A stretch of 64,000 nucleotides of DNA from Blautia sp900556555. Lineage in GTDB: Bacteria > Bacillota > Clostridia > Lachnospirales > Lachnospiraceae. The stretch lies in NCBI GenBank assembly GCA_964250615.1, contig CAXUGM010000001.1; one strand, written 5' to 3'. Shown here piece after piece: positions 35,750-44,285 of this stretch (its first letter is position 1; each line of letters starts with the position of its first letter). The notes beneath the pieces were generated by a model that worked only from the letters and a program-made list of their open reading frames with translations, was not told the origin of the DNA and searched no databases. The position numbers and the translations under genes are program-made.

Positions 35750-36322
35750 ATGAAAGTATTAGTTGAAACATCTGCAAGACATTTACATTTATCTCAGGAA
35801 CATCTGGAAATCCTGTTTGGAGCTGGTCATGAATTAACAGTGAAAAAAATGTTAAGCCAGCCAGGACAGTTCGCATGTGAAGAGAAAGTAGAAGTAGTTG
35901 GACCAAAAAGCAGCCTGAAAATGTCTGTTTTAGGACCAGTGAGAAAAGATACTCAGGTAGAAATCTCTCTTACAGATGCAAGAAGCATCGGTGTTACTGC
36001 TCCAATCCGTGAATCAGGTGATATCGCTGGTTCAGGTGCATGTAAATTAGTAGGACCTGCAGGTGAAGTAGAATTAACAGAAGGCGTAATCGCTGCAAAA
36101 CGTCACGTACATATGACACCAGAAGATGCTGAAAAAGCAGGTGTAGCTGACAAACAGATTGTAGAGCTGGCTATTGAATCTCCAAACGGAAGATCTCTTA
36201 CTTTTGGTGATGTAGTAGTTCGTGTAAGTGCTTCTTATGCAACAGCAGCTCACATTGACACAGACGAAGCAAACGCTCTGGCTCCGGCAAGAGAATGCTA
36301 CGGTGAAATGATCGTTAAATAA
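35750..36322 (+). CDS. pduL: Phosphate propanoyltransferase/phosphotransacetylase PduL
   Basis: A Zn-dependent phosphotransacylase of 190 residues interconverting acyl-CoA and acyl phosphate. The two PduL halves each show a metal-binding His motif: ETSARHLHLSQEHLEILFG near the N-terminus and KRHVHMTPEDA in the middle. There is no N-terminal microcompartment-targeting helix and no microcompartment gene nearby, so it is probably the housekeeping Pta-like enzyme of this organism. In-frame codons upstream are inside the ribosome site GGAGGAAC; ATG 35750 is the start. Own strong promoter and terminator. Confidence 0.93.
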   Translation: MKVLVETSARHLHLSQEHLEILFGAGHELTVKKMLSQPGQFACEEKVEVVGPKSSLKMSVLGPVRKDTQVEISLTDARSIGVTAPIRESGDIAGSGACKLVGPAGEVELTEGVIAAKRHVHMTPEDAEKAGVADKQIVELAIESPNGRSLTFGDVVVRVSASYATAAHIDTDEANALAPARECYGEMIVK

Positions 36323-36342
36323 GATTGTTTATGAGAGAAAGG

Positions 36343-36376
36343 GACTGTCACATGGTATTTGTGTGGCAGTCTTTTT
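36343..36376 (+). terminator. Terminator of pduL
   Basis: GACTGTCACAT at 36343-36353 pairs with GTGTGGCAGTC at 36361-36371 (two G-T pairs), then TTTTT. Confidence 0.75.
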
Positions 36377-36479
36377 AGTTTGAGTATCAAAAAATTCATT
36401 GTTTTTCAGTGGGAAATCATATATAATAAGGACATCAGAATGGGAAACAGGACTAAACGTGAGAAAAAGGAGTGGTGAC

Positions 36480-36926
36480 GTGGATCATTTTGAAGTCTTT
36501 CATGATGTTTTAGTAAATTTATTTCAGGAAATTATGGATATAGAAGAAAAAGCGTTGATTACAGATGAATTTCATGATATTTCTGTAAATGATATGCATG
36601 TGATAGAGGCAATCGGAGAAGACGGGGCGAAAAATATGTCTTCCGTGGCAAAATCTCTCTCCGTGACAGTAGGAACCCTGACCATTGCAGTGAATAACCT
36701 GGTGAAAAAAGGCTATGTTCACAGAGTGAGGAGTGAAGCAGACAGGCGTGTGGTTCTTATCTCCCTCACAGACAAGGGAAGGGCGGCAAATGCCCATCAT
36801 AGAAAATTTCACGAAGGCATGATACAGGCTGTTGTGAAGGATCTAAATGAAGAGCAGCAGGAAATTTTAGTGAAATCCCTGCTGAACCTGAGAGCTTTTT
36901 TTGATTCCTATCAGAAGAAACCATGA
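36480..36926 (+). CDS. MarR-family regulator, FabT-like
   Basis: A 148-residue winged-helix regulator. The N-terminal DHFEVFHDVLVNLFQEIMDIE and the motif SVNDMHVIEAIG resemble FabT, the fatty-acid-synthesis repressor of Clostridia and Streptococci. The wing contains the MarR signature RSEADRRVVLISLTDKG. The GTG at 36480 with AAGGAG spaced by 7 is the best start; more upstream codons lack an RBS. In related genomes this regulator heads the fab operon, but here a terminator and an opposite-strand peptidase follow. The FabT link is inference. Confidence 0.75.
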   Translation: MDHFEVFHDVLVNLFQEIMDIEEKALITDEFHDISVNDMHVIEAIGEDGAKNMSSVAKSLSVTVGTLTIAVNNLVKKGYVHRVRSEADRRVVLISLTDKGRAANAHHRKFHEGMIQAVVKDLNEEQQEILVKSLLNLRAFFDSYQKKP

Positions 36927-36929
36927 TGG

Positions 36930-36974
36930 ACTGTGGTATAAGACCGTAGAGTTGTTTTATACCACAGTTTTTTT
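36930..36974 (+). terminator. Terminator after the MarR gene
   Basis: ACTGTGGTATA at 36930-36940 pairs exactly with TATACCACAGT at 36958-36968, followed by TTTTTTT. Confidence 0.85.
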
Positions 36975-36985
36975 GTTCGGCAACG

Positions 36986-38767
36986 TTATTCGGTGTACCG
37001 CAAAAGCAGATACTTTTTTACAATGGGAAAGGGTGCCGGGCCGATTTCCAGAAGATTTTGATGAAATGTTTTCAGGTCAAAGCGACTGCCTTCCCGCTGT
37101 TCCATCTGCTCCCTAAGGTGTACAAAATTCAGATATCCAAGATAATATTTTAAATAATTTGCAGGATTCTCTACAATATATTGATAGATTTCTTTGCAGG
37201 TATCTTCAGAGGGTATGCCAAGGGAAGACAAGGTTTTCATTACTTCCGGTAAAGTCCAGCCCTTATGATGAATGCCAATATCCAGAAGTGAATAGAGGCA
37301 AAGATTCACACTGCGGTTCCGGTTGAGAAATTCCATAACATCAGGCTCAATGTTTAAAAATTGTGCAGCGTAACCGTAGGCCAGAGATTCCACATAGGTA
37401 GCCCATCCTTCTATGTATCCGCTGCATCCTAAGAATTCCCGTATGGGTGCAGGATTTTGTTTGCCAAAGTATAAGGTCTGATACAGGTGGCCGGGGAATC
37501 CTTCGTGTGCCAGAGTAGTGAAAAGTTCAGCACAGGATACCTGGCTGGTCTTGTTGATATAGATTGTATTTGGAGAGAGGGTATCCAGAGGCGGAGTCAG
37601 GTAAAAAGCCGGACTGGAAAACTGCTCCAATGCTTTTGGAACATATTTGATTTCGTAATCGTTCACTGTCAGTTCAGGAAAGTCATGGTGAATATTCTGG
37701 TTCAGGTAATCCAGCATTTCTTGGGGTGAGTATGGGGAAGAATCAGGAATGCCGGATGCTTTTGACAAGATTTCCGGGTCTTTTTGCTGAAGGTTATGGA
37801 GAACCTGATAATCACGAAGGAGCTGTGTGGAAAGGTCTTGTTCGATTTCTTTTATGGTGCGGAAGTCCCCGGTACTGTTTTTTACCAGATATTCATAATA
37901 CTGTGTGCCTCCGTCAAGATAAGCCAGACCGCCGGAATTCTGTCCGGTTCCCTTTAATTTCTCCAGGCCGCAGGCAAGGGCTTCATAGGAGGGGAATACA
38001 GATTCCTTCATTAATTTCTCATGCATGGTTTTATAAGAAGAAGCCTGCTTTTTTGTGATGATATGCCCAGAGGTCAGGGTATCCAGTTTTTCTGTGAACA
38101 TAGAGGTGAGAAAGTGATTCTTTTTTTTCGAGACAAAGGTATTGCATTGCTGTATAATTCTCTCCGCAGTGGTGTCACTCATAAAGAGCCCCTGCTCAGA
38201 CTTTTCTTTTTCAAATTTTAAAATACTGTCAAAATATTCCGGTATGCAGGATAAAAGAGAAAAATAATCCTTGATATCTTTTGGAACACGGAAGGTATAT
38301 TCAGCAAGCAAAGTAGGAAGCTGAGCCTGTATCCCCAGGTTTGGGCCAAGGGGTTCCTGAAGAAGATACTGTTCACGGACAGATGATTGAAGAGAAGTAT
38401 CTAATAGAAGCATGTCATAGATTATCTGGTTTTCTTTGGATAGTTCATCCCGGGAAAAACGTTCCAGCTTTTGTTTCAGAGTATCCCAAGCTGTACCACT
38501 TTGTTTCAGAATCTCAGGATCCATGGTGCCGAGACTGATTTCATAGTCCTTGATTCCGTATTTTTGGGGATAAGCAAGGGTATAATGAAGGTTCAGTGTG
38601 TTGGAACAAATCTCATCTTCAAATAATTTCATGGTAAAACGTTCAAATCTGGAATTCTGGGAGAATCTGGAAGGTTTGCCAGCTATAAAAATGGAAATAA
38701 TAATAAGGAAGCTAATCACCAGGCCGGAAAGAATCCGGTTCTTTTTTTTAGAGAAAAAGGTTTTCAA
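36986..38767 (-). CDS. DUF885-family zinc metallopeptidase-like, membrane-anchored
   Basis: A 593-residue protein of the DUF885 family, related to zincin carboxypeptidases. An N-terminal membrane helix (about residues 12-30) and no lipobox suggest an anchored extracytoplasmic enzyme. The metal motif is THEGFPGHLYQTLYF (HExxPGH, near residue 425), with a downstream acidic GYIEGWATYVESLAYG block that would supply the third ligand. The length matches the family. It is monocistronic, convergent with the MarR gene. Substrate unknown. Confidence 0.8.
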   Translation of the reverse strand: MKTFFSKKKNRILSGLVISFLIIISIFIAGKPSRFSQNSRFERFTMKLFEDEICSNTLNLHYTLAYPQKYGIKDYEISLGTMDPEILKQSGTAWDTLKQKLERFSRDELSKENQIIYDMLLLDTSLQSSVREQYLLQEPLGPNLGIQAQLPTLLAEYTFRVPKDIKDYFSLLSCIPEYFDSILKFEKEKSEQGLFMSDTTAERIIQQCNTFVSKKKNHFLTSMFTEKLDTLTSGHIITKKQASSYKTMHEKLMKESVFPSYEALACGLEKLKGTGQNSGGLAYLDGGTQYYEYLVKNSTGDFRTIKEIEQDLSTQLLRDYQVLHNLQQKDPEILSKASGIPDSSPYSPQEMLDYLNQNIHHDFPELTVNDYEIKYVPKALEQFSSPAFYLTPPLDTLSPNTIYINKTSQVSCAELFTTLAHEGFPGHLYQTLYFGKQNPAPIREFLGCSGYIEGWATYVESLAYGYAAQFLNIEPDVMEFLNRNRSVNLCLYSLLDIGIHHKGWTLPEVMKTLSSLGIPSEDTCKEIYQYIVENPANYLKYYLGYLNFVHLREQMEQREGSRFDLKTFHQNLLEIGPAPFPIVKKYLLLRYTE

Positions 38768-38905
38768 GAGAAACTCCTTGCATTACTTGGTCATTCTATA
38801 TAATCTATGCAAAAAATAAGGTGGTATGTGCATTTTTCTTGGAAAAAAGGAGCACTTTGTGTTAAGATTTCTCTATACAAATCCATAGGGAAGGAGATGT
38901 GTTTT

Positions 38906-40168
38906 TTGAAAAAGAAATGGCTGCTTGTGACAACGGTATTGCTTTTGGCACTGTCTGGCTGCCAGAAGGCTGAGGAGCAGGTGAATCAGGAGAGTGAAGA
39001 GGTGATTCCGCTTCCAGTGGAGGAGCAAGAGGAAACAGACGAAGAAATCAAAGAATATCCTGTGGAACTGTCAAAACATTTATATGATTTTGAATTTGCC
39101 ATAAATGGTGAAGCAGAAAAGCTCCCGTCAACAGTACAGGAATGGCTTGAACAAGGATGGGAATATGTGGGAGAAGAGGAAACGGTTCTGGATACAGAGT
39201 CTTATATTGAAGGAAAGAGCCTGAAACGAGATGCAATAGAAATCAAGGCAGATGTGGTGAATTTAGAAGGGGAAGAAAAGAAAGAAAAGGACTGTTATAT
39301 CGGCGGTGTCACCTTGGAGTATCATAAAGACAGCCCGGTTTTCCAGCTTCCCGGCAATATTACACTGGGAAAATCGAATCTGAATCAGGTGTTAGAAGTT
39401 TATGGGATACCTACAGATGAATATAGTGAAAAAGATGACATGTATGTCACTTATGAATTCGGAACATATAAAACTGCAGAATTTGTATTTGATACAGAAC
39501 AGGAAATTTTATATAAGGCAACATTGAAAAACTATCGGGAGCCTGTCTCAGATGAAGAAGAAATTAGTAAGGAAGAGCCGGCAGAAGTAAGTGCCTATCA
39601 GAAACCGGAAAATTTTACCGAAAATCCGGCAGATTATATTGTATCCTATGATGGTGCTTTGTATGAGATACCGGCTCCTGTATCAGAATTTTTGAACAAT
39701 GGATGGAAAGTACAGAAGGAAGGTTCTGATGCTTATGTAAAATCAGGCCGCCACGGGTATGTTACCCTGGAAAAAGGAGATGCAGTTTTCTATGGAGTGG
39801 TGAAAAACTACAGCCAGAATACAGTTCCGGTGGAATACACGTTTCTCACAAAGGTTTCCGGTGATTTTGATATAGTGAAGATTCCTATTTCCATTGGAAA
39901 AGAAATCACACTGGGCATGGCAGAGGAAACAATGAAGATTCAGTTAGGCGGAAGTACCTATGAAACCCAGGAGGAGGAACAGGGAGTTTCTTATTATTTA
40001 TATTCAGATGAGACAAAGAAAAACTTTATCCGGATTTTTATTGACAGGGATTTGAAACTGATTCGTGAAATCGAAATCTCTAACAGTCCGGAAACTCTTG
40101 CAGGATACCAGAAAGAGGAAGGTGCGGATTCTTCACAGGAATCAGTACCTCTTGGAGAAGGATTGTAA
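38906..40168 (+). CDS. Lipoprotein with two related domains
   Basis: A 420-residue lipoprotein with signal peptide MKKKWLLVTTVLLLALSGC (lipobox LSGC). Two segments (about 45-220 and 240-400) share a pattern: an FxINGxxxxLPxxVxEWLxxGW-like start, a beta-rich middle, and an ITLGxxxxxVLxxYG-like end, suggesting an internal duplication. An ATG at 38897 abuts AAGGAG and cannot be used well; the TTG at 38906 lies 9 bases from GGAG and gives a perfect lipoprotein start. Function unknown. Confidence 0.75.
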   Translation: MKKKWLLVTTVLLLALSGCQKAEEQVNQESEEVIPLPVEEQEETDEEIKEYPVELSKHLYDFEFAINGEAEKLPSTVQEWLEQGWEYVGEEETVLDTESYIEGKSLKRDAIEIKADVVNLEGEEKKEKDCYIGGVTLEYHKDSPVFQLPGNITLGKSNLNQVLEVYGIPTDEYSEKDDMYVTYEFGTYKTAEFVFDTEQEILYKATLKNYREPVSDEEEISKEEPAEVSAYQKPENFTENPADYIVSYDGALYEIPAPVSEFLNNGWKVQKEGSDAYVKSGRHGYVTLEKGDAVFYGVVKNYSQNTVPVEYTFLTKVSGDFDIVKIPISIGKEITLGMAEETMKIQLGGSTYETQEEEQGVSYYLYSDETKKNFIRIFIDRDLKLIREIEISNSPETLAGYQKEEGADSSQESVPLGEGL

Positions 40169-40169
40169 A

Positions 40170-40199
40170 AGAAGCTGTTGCATGCAGCTTCTTTTTTTA
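40170..40199 (+). terminator. Terminator of the lipoprotein gene
   Basis: AGAAGCTG at 40170-40177 pairs with CAGCTTCT at 40185-40192, followed by TTTTTT. Confidence 0.8.
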
Positions 40200-40327
40200 G
40201 GTTACATAAGAATGTAAAATAATCCAGGCAGGAAAGAGAAGAGAAATATTGACAGAAAAACAAAGGATTCGGGCGGTAAATTGTCGGAATATTCACGATT
40301 GTAAATTATACACAAAAAAAGTCGAAG

Positions 40328-40448
40328 TGTGGAGAATTACCCACAAACTATCCTCAAAATTATCCACATGAAAAATCCCTTGAAATAGTGGAAAAGTGAA
40401 GTTATACACTAAGTTATCCACATTGTCCACAAAAATATGTGTGGATGA
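40328..40448. promoter_or_regulatory. DnaA-box cluster upstream of pst
   Basis: Within 121 bp lie two exact TTATCCACA boxes (40360-40368, 40414-40422) and several near matches: TTCTCCACA reversed at 40328-40336, TTACCCACA at 40337-40345, TTATACACT at 40402-40410, TTGTCCACA at 40423-40431, and TCATCCACA reversed at 40440-40448. The surrounding region 40200-40809 is AT-rich and contains no gene. No dnaA/dnaN is near, so this is a candidate DnaA-binding cluster rather than a proven origin. Confidence 0.75.
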
Positions 40449-40671
40449 ATGTGATTTACATAATTTGAGAAAGAACAAAGGTTTTGTATATATGTTCCAA
40501 AAGGGCCTTTTTTGAGGAAAAATCAGGAAAAAAGTCAGGTGTTTCAAAAGTCAATTATTTAACAATCCTAACATGAATTAACCGAATCAGAGAAAAAATT
40601 AAATAAATTATCTGAAAATATAAGTTTACAATAATTATCATAATATGGTAAACCAAAAAGAATGTAAAATA

Positions 40672-40739
40672 ACCATGTTAAATAAATAAAATTGGTATTT
40701 TACATAGATTTAACTATAGTACGGTTGGTGATTTTACAA
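40672..40739 (+). promoter_or_regulatory. Candidate pst promoter/PhoP-box region
   Basis: ATGTAAAAT (40672-40680) and ATTTTACAT (40697-40705) form a 9-bp inverted repeat 16 bp apart; another ATTTTACAA lies at 40731-40739 and another ATGTAAAAT at 40212. TTTACA (40699) and TTTAAC (40709), 10 bp apart, resemble PhoP-type direct repeats just before a -10-like TATAGT (40715-40720). The phoP-phoR genes downstream make PhoP control plausible. Confidence 0.4.
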
Positions 40740-40809
40740 AGTTTCTTTATAGTGATGGATGTCAACAAGGAAAACAAAAATTTTTAAGGATAAAAAGGAG
40801 ACTTCTATT

Positions 40810-41754
40810 ATGAAGAAGAAATTATTAGCAGCAATTTTAATGGGAACTATGGTATTTGGTATGACAGCATGTGGCGGAAGCAATGAAGAATTAACAAGCA
40901 ATCAGGAAACACAGACAGAGACTGATGCAAATGCAGGAACAGAAGAAAAAGAATCTGATGCAGGTTCTTCCGTAGAAGGAGAAATTACCGTAATCTCCCG
41001 TGAGGATGGTTCCGGTACAAGAGGTGCTTTTGTAGAATTATTCGGAATTCAGGAAGAAATCGATGGCGAGAAAGTAGATATGACTACAGATTACGCTCAG
41101 GTAACCAACAGCACTTCTGTTATGATGACAGGTGTTGCTCAGAATCCAAAGGCAATCGGTTATATTTCTTTAGGTTCTCTGGATGACAGTGTAAAGGCGT
41201 TGAAAGTAGACGGTGCAGAAGCATCCACAGAAAATGTGAAAAATGATACTTATAAAATTTCCAGACCGTTTAATGTTGCCACAAAAGAGGGCGTCAGCGA
41301 AGTGGCTCAGGACTTTATGGATTATATTTTAAGTGAAGAAGGACAGAAGATTGTAGAGGAAAGCGGATATATTTCAGCAGCAGAAAATGCGGAAGCTTAT
41401 GCCGGAAACAAACCAAAAGGAAAAGTAGTGGTAGGTGGTTCTTCCTCTGTAACACCGGTTATGGAAAAATTAAAAGAGGGTTATGAAGCAGTGAATCCAG
41501 ACGCAGAAATCGAAATCCAGCAGAGTGACTCAACAACAGGTATGGAATCTGCTTTAAGCGGAACTTACGATATTGGAATGGCATCTAGAGCATTAAAAGA
41601 TTCCGAGACTGAAAAAGGACTTACAGGAGTGCAGATTGCCTTAGACGGTATTGCAGTCATTGTAAACAAGGAAAATTCTCTGGCTGATATTACATCCGAT
41701 CAGGTAAAAGACATTTATACCGGAGAAATCACAGACTGGTCTGAACTTCAGTAA
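40810..41754 (+). CDS. pstS: Phosphate-binding lipoprotein PstS with swapped halves
   Basis: The substrate-binding lipoprotein of the high-affinity phosphate ABC importer, 314 residues, with signal peptide and lipobox MTAC. The order of halves is unusual. EITVISREDGSGTRGAF and the NSTSVMM-like block, normally C-terminal, come first (about 55-200), while KVVVGGSSSVTPVMEKL and IALDGIAVIVNKEN, normally N-terminal, come last (about 205-314). Both phosphate-binding loops are present, so the fold could be complete by circular permutation. Start ATG 40810 with AAAGGAG upstream. First gene of the pst-pho operon. Confidence 0.9.
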   Translation: MKKKLLAAILMGTMVFGMTACGGSNEELTSNQETQTETDANAGTEEKESDAGSSVEGEITVISREDGSGTRGAFVELFGIQEEIDGEKVDMTTDYAQVTNSTSVMMTGVAQNPKAIGYISLGSLDDSVKALKVDGAEASTENVKNDTYKISRPFNVATKEGVSEVAQDFMDYILSEEGQKIVEESGYISAAENAEAYAGNKPKGKVVVGGSSSVTPVMEKLKEGYEAVNPDAEIEIQQSDSTTGMESALSGTYDIGMASRALKDSETEKGLTGVQIALDGIAVIVNKENSLADITSDQVKDIYTGEITDWSELQ

Positions 41755-41778
41755 GGCATAAGAACAGGAGCGAAATGC

Positions 41779-42651
41779 ATGAAAGACTTTAAGGAAACCT
41801 TTATGAAATACGTGTTTCTTATGTGTGCTTGTGTCTCCATCCTGGCAGTTGTACTGATTTGTGCATTCCTTTTTGCCAATGGTATCCCTGCCATTGGCGA
41901 AATTGGGGTGTTCAAGTTTTTGCTGGGAGAGAGATGGAAACCGGGAAACAATATTTACGGAATTCTTCCTTTTATATTGGGAAGTGTCTATGTAACAGCA
42001 GGTGCCATTGTCATTGGCGTACCTGTAGGAATCTTTACAGCAGTATTTATGGCACGTTTTTGTCCGGCAAAACTTTACCGTTTTGTAAAGCCAGCAGTGG
42101 ATTTACTTGCTGGAATCCCCTCTGTAGTATATGGATTTTTTGGTATGGTAGTGCTGGTGCCATTTGTCCGTGACTTTTTCGGAAATACTCTGGGCTTTGG
42201 AGGAGATGGTTCCAGTATGTTTACCGCTTCCCTGATGCTTGGGATCATGATTCTTCCCACCATTATCAGTGTAGGTGAGACTTCTATCCGTGCAGTTCCG
42301 GATAGCTATTACGAAGGCTCTTTGGCACTAGGGGCAACACATGAAAGAAGCGTATTTTTTGCAGTGCTTCCAGCAGCAAAGTCTGGAATCCTGGCAGGTG
42401 TGATTCTTGGAATCGGACGTGCAATTGGAGAGACTATGGCGGTCATTATGATTGCAGGAAACCAGCCTGGTATGCCAAGAGGATTGTTTAAAGGTGTCCG
42501 TACCCTGACTTCTAACATTGTTATGGAGATGGGATATGCTACAGACCTCCACAGAGAGGCATTGATTGCTACAGCTGTAGTTCTGTTTGTCTTTATTTTA
42601 CTGATCAATCTGTCATTTTCATTATTAAAGAGGAGGAGCTCAAATGGATGA
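41779..42651 (+). CDS. pstC: Phosphate ABC transporter permease PstC
   Basis: A 290-residue integral membrane protein with six predicted helices, forming the channel together with PstA. The conserved GIPSVVYGFFGMVVLVPF block and the EAA-like loop GATHERSVFFAVLPAAKSGILAGVILGIGRAIGET (described here in its key words LPAAKSGI and GRAIGET) identify it. AGGAG precedes the ATG. It overlaps pstA by 8 bp. Confidence 0.96.
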   Translation: MKDFKETFMKYVFLMCACVSILAVVLICAFLFANGIPAIGEIGVFKFLLGERWKPGNNIYGILPFILGSVYVTAGAIVIGVPVGIFTAVFMARFCPAKLYRFVKPAVDLLAGIPSVVYGFFGMVVLVPFVRDFFGNTLGFGGDGSSMFTASLMLGIMILPTIISVGETSIRAVPDSYYEGSLALGATHERSVFFAVLPAAKSGILAGVILGIGRAIGETMAVIMIAGNQPGMPRGLFKGVRTLTSNIVMEMGYATDLHREALIATAVVLFVFILLINLSFSLLKRRSSNG

Positions 42652-43522
42652 AGCATTACAGCCAATTAATGTGCAGAGTGCAAAGCAGAAGATGAAATCT
42701 TATTCAGGAAATCCGCTTTCTCTGATCCTGGCAGCACTGGTAGGACTGAGTGCTTTGATTACAGTGCTCACCCTTGTTTTTATCATTGGATATATCCTGA
42801 TAAAGGGAATTCCGAACCTTAGCTTGGATTTGTTCCAGCTGGAGTACAACTCAGAAAATGTTTCTATGTTTCCATCTATTATAAATACCATCTGCATGAC
42901 AGCTCTTTCCCTTCTGATTGCAGGACCTCTGGGAATTCTGGCAGCGGTTTATCTGGTAGAATATGCAAAAAAAGGAAACAAACTGGTATCTGTCATCCGC
43001 ATCACAGCAGAGACATTGACTGGTATTCCTTCCATCGTATATGGATTGTTTGGAATGTTGTTTTTTGTTACTACATTGAAATGGGGATTTTCTATGCTGG
43101 CTGGTGCGTTTACCCTGGCTATCATGGTATTACCGGTCATTATGCGTACCACAGAGGAAGCACTTTTGTCTGTACCGGACATGTACCGGGAAGCCAGTTT
43201 CGGACTGGGAGCAGGCAAACTCAGGACGATTTTTGTGGTGATTCTTCCGTCTGCAGTGCCTGGAATCCTTTCCGGTGTGATTCTGTCCATCGGACGTATT
43301 GTAGGGGAGACGGCTGCTCTTATGTACACAGCAGGAACCGTTGCAGAGCTGCCAAGCAGTGTTATGTCTTCCACAAGAACCCTTTCGGTTCACATGTATG
43401 CCCTGTCCAACGAAGGGCTTTATATCAACCAGGCATATGCCACAGCCGTGGTGCTTCTTCTGATTGTACTTTTCATCAACTGGGTATCAGGAAGGATTGC
43501 GCGCAAGATTAAGAAAGGATAA
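42644..43522 (+). CDS. pstA: Phosphate ABC transporter permease PstA
   Basis: A 292-residue permease partner of PstC with six helices. GIPSIVYGLFGMLFF and the coupling-loop words LPSAVPGILSG and GRIVGETAALM are diagnostic. The first 30 residues are a hydrophilic cytosolic extension. Coupled to pstC by an 8-bp overlap; pstB follows after 7 bp. Confidence 0.96.
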   Translation: MDEALQPINVQSAKQKMKSYSGNPLSLILAALVGLSALITVLTLVFIIGYILIKGIPNLSLDLFQLEYNSENVSMFPSIINTICMTALSLLIAGPLGILAAVYLVEYAKKGNKLVSVIRITAETLTGIPSIVYGLFGMLFFVTTLKWGFSMLAGAFTLAIMVLPVIMRTTEEALLSVPDMYREASFGLGAGKLRTIFVVILPSAVPGILSGVILSIGRIVGETAALMYTAGTVAELPSSVMSSTRTLSVHMYALSNEGLYINQAYATAVVLLLIVLFINWVSGRIARKIKKG

Positions 43523-43529
43523 TAAGTGA

Positions 43530-44285
43530 ATGAGTAAATTTTCCATTTCCAATTTGGATTTATACTATGATAATGGTGCCTTTAGGGCTTTAAAAAATAT
43601 TAATCTGGAGATTCCCGCCCATGAAATCACAGCGTTTATCGGTCCTTCCGGGTGTGGTAAATCCACCCTTTTGAAATCTCTTAACCGTATGAATGATCTG
43701 GTAGAAGGATGTAAAATCACAGGGAAGGTGCTTTTAGACGGAGAAGATATTTACGGAAATATGAATATCAATCTGCTGCGGAAGCGTGTGGGTATGGTGT
43801 TTCAGAAGCCAAATCCGTTTCCTATGAGCATTTATGACAACATTGCCTACGGACCAAGGACTCACGGAATCCGTTCTAAGGTAAAACTGGATGATATTGT
43901 GGAGCGTTCTCTTAGAAATGCAGCTATCTGGGATGAAGTAAAGGACAGGCTGAAATTAAGCGCTCTTGGTATGTCAGGAGGACAGCAGCAGCGTCTTTGT
44001 ATTGCAAGGGCTCTTGCAGTGGAGCCGGAGGTGCTTCTCATGGATGAGCCAACCTCTGCCCTGGATCCTATTTCAACATCTAAGATTGAAGATTTAGCCA
44101 TGGAGTTAAAGAAGAATTATACCATCGTGATGGTAACTCACAACATGCAGCAGGCAGCCAGAATATCAGATAAAACAGCATTTTTCTTGTTAGGGGAAGT
44201 CATTGAATATGGAGAGACGGAACAGATTTTCTCCATGCCGAAGAATAAGAAAACAGAAGATTATATTACAGGGAGGTTTGGCTGA
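43530..44285 (+). CDS. pstB: Phosphate ABC transporter ATPase PstB
   Basis: The 251-residue ATPase of the importer. Walker A is GPSGCGKSTLLKS, the Q-loop is VFQKPNPFPMSIYDNIAYG (a PstB hallmark), the signature is MSGGQQQRLCIARAL, and Walker B is VLLMDEPTSALDP. Its stop overlaps the first base of phoU. Confidence 0.97.
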   Translation: MSKFSISNLDLYYDNGAFRALKNINLEIPAHEITAFIGPSGCGKSTLLKSLNRMNDLVEGCKITGKVLLDGEDIYGNMNINLLRKRVGMVFQKPNPFPMSIYDNIAYGPRTHGIRSKVKLDDIVERSLRNAAIWDEVKDRLKLSALGMSGGQQQRLCIARALAVEPEVLLMDEPTSALDPISTSKIEDLAMELKKNYTIVMVTHNMQQAARISDKTAFFLLGEVIEYGETEQIFSMPKNKKTEDYITGRFG

